A DNA stretch of 5,828 nucleotides, taken from NCBI GenBank assembly GCA_031255315.1, contig JAIRSS010000048.1, positions 1 to 5,828 of the forward strand, written 5' to 3'. Source of the DNA: Spirochaetaceae bacterium (lineage in GTDB: Bacteria; Spirochaetota; Spirochaetia; Treponematales; Breznakiellaceae). This document shows positions 5,821-5,828 of this stretch, piece by piece; position 1 is the first letter of the stretch; every line of letters starts with the position of its first letter. Made by a program: the position numbers and the translations under genes. Under the pieces are notes generated by a model, which was given only the letters and a program-made list of their open reading frames with translations, was not told the DNA's origin and did not search any database.

Positions 5821-5828
5821 GAGCCGGA

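Overview
The window holds a short operon for a molybdenum hydroxylase of the purine (xanthine dehydrogenase) type, preceded by about 1.4 kb of mobile-element debris and apparently gene-free DNA. All convincing genes lie on the + strand. The organism is probably an anaerobic or fermentative bacterium with moderately high GC. The fused, FAD-less iron-sulfur/molybdopterin enzyme is of the kind known as 'selenium-dependent xanthine dehydrogenase' in Clostridia, enterococci and some spirochaetes. The general look of the DNA suggests a Treponema-like spirochaete, but this is an impression and not a demonstrated assignment.

Bases 1-381 are a graveyard. The window opens inside the last 29 codons of what looks like an ISAzo13-type (Rhodopirellula-type) transposase. 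About 110 bases later comes the C-terminal end of a DUF1016/YhcG-type PDDEXK nuclease without a start or body. Bases 382-1395 contain no gene I can support. They hold several clear inverted repeats (441-479, 523-550, 764-797, 948-990, 1305-1363) and two opposed promoter-like sites near 800-900.

Bases 1396-4631 are two translationally coupled genes. The first is a MocA/YgfJ-type nucleotidyltransferase, expected to attach a nucleotide (typically CMP) to molybdopterin. The second is an 859-residue enzyme with two [2Fe-2S] clusters and the large molybdopterin domain, overlapping the first by the ATGA tetranucleotide. Residues matching the purine-binding and catalytic residues of bovine xanthine oxidase (Gln767, Glu802, Arg880, Phe914, Glu1261) are all present. 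After a 154-base gap comes a MoeA/MoaB-like molybdopterin-binding protein (4786-5820) with a C-terminal four-cysteine motif.

Together the three genes look like cofactor maturation plus target enzyme. MocA makes the dinucleotide cofactor, the MoeA-like protein probably carries or prepares molybdopterin, and the hydroxylase uses the finished cofactor to oxidise a purine. Selenium involvement is inferred from family resemblance only: no selD, yqeB, yqeC or FAD-subunit gene lies inside the window.
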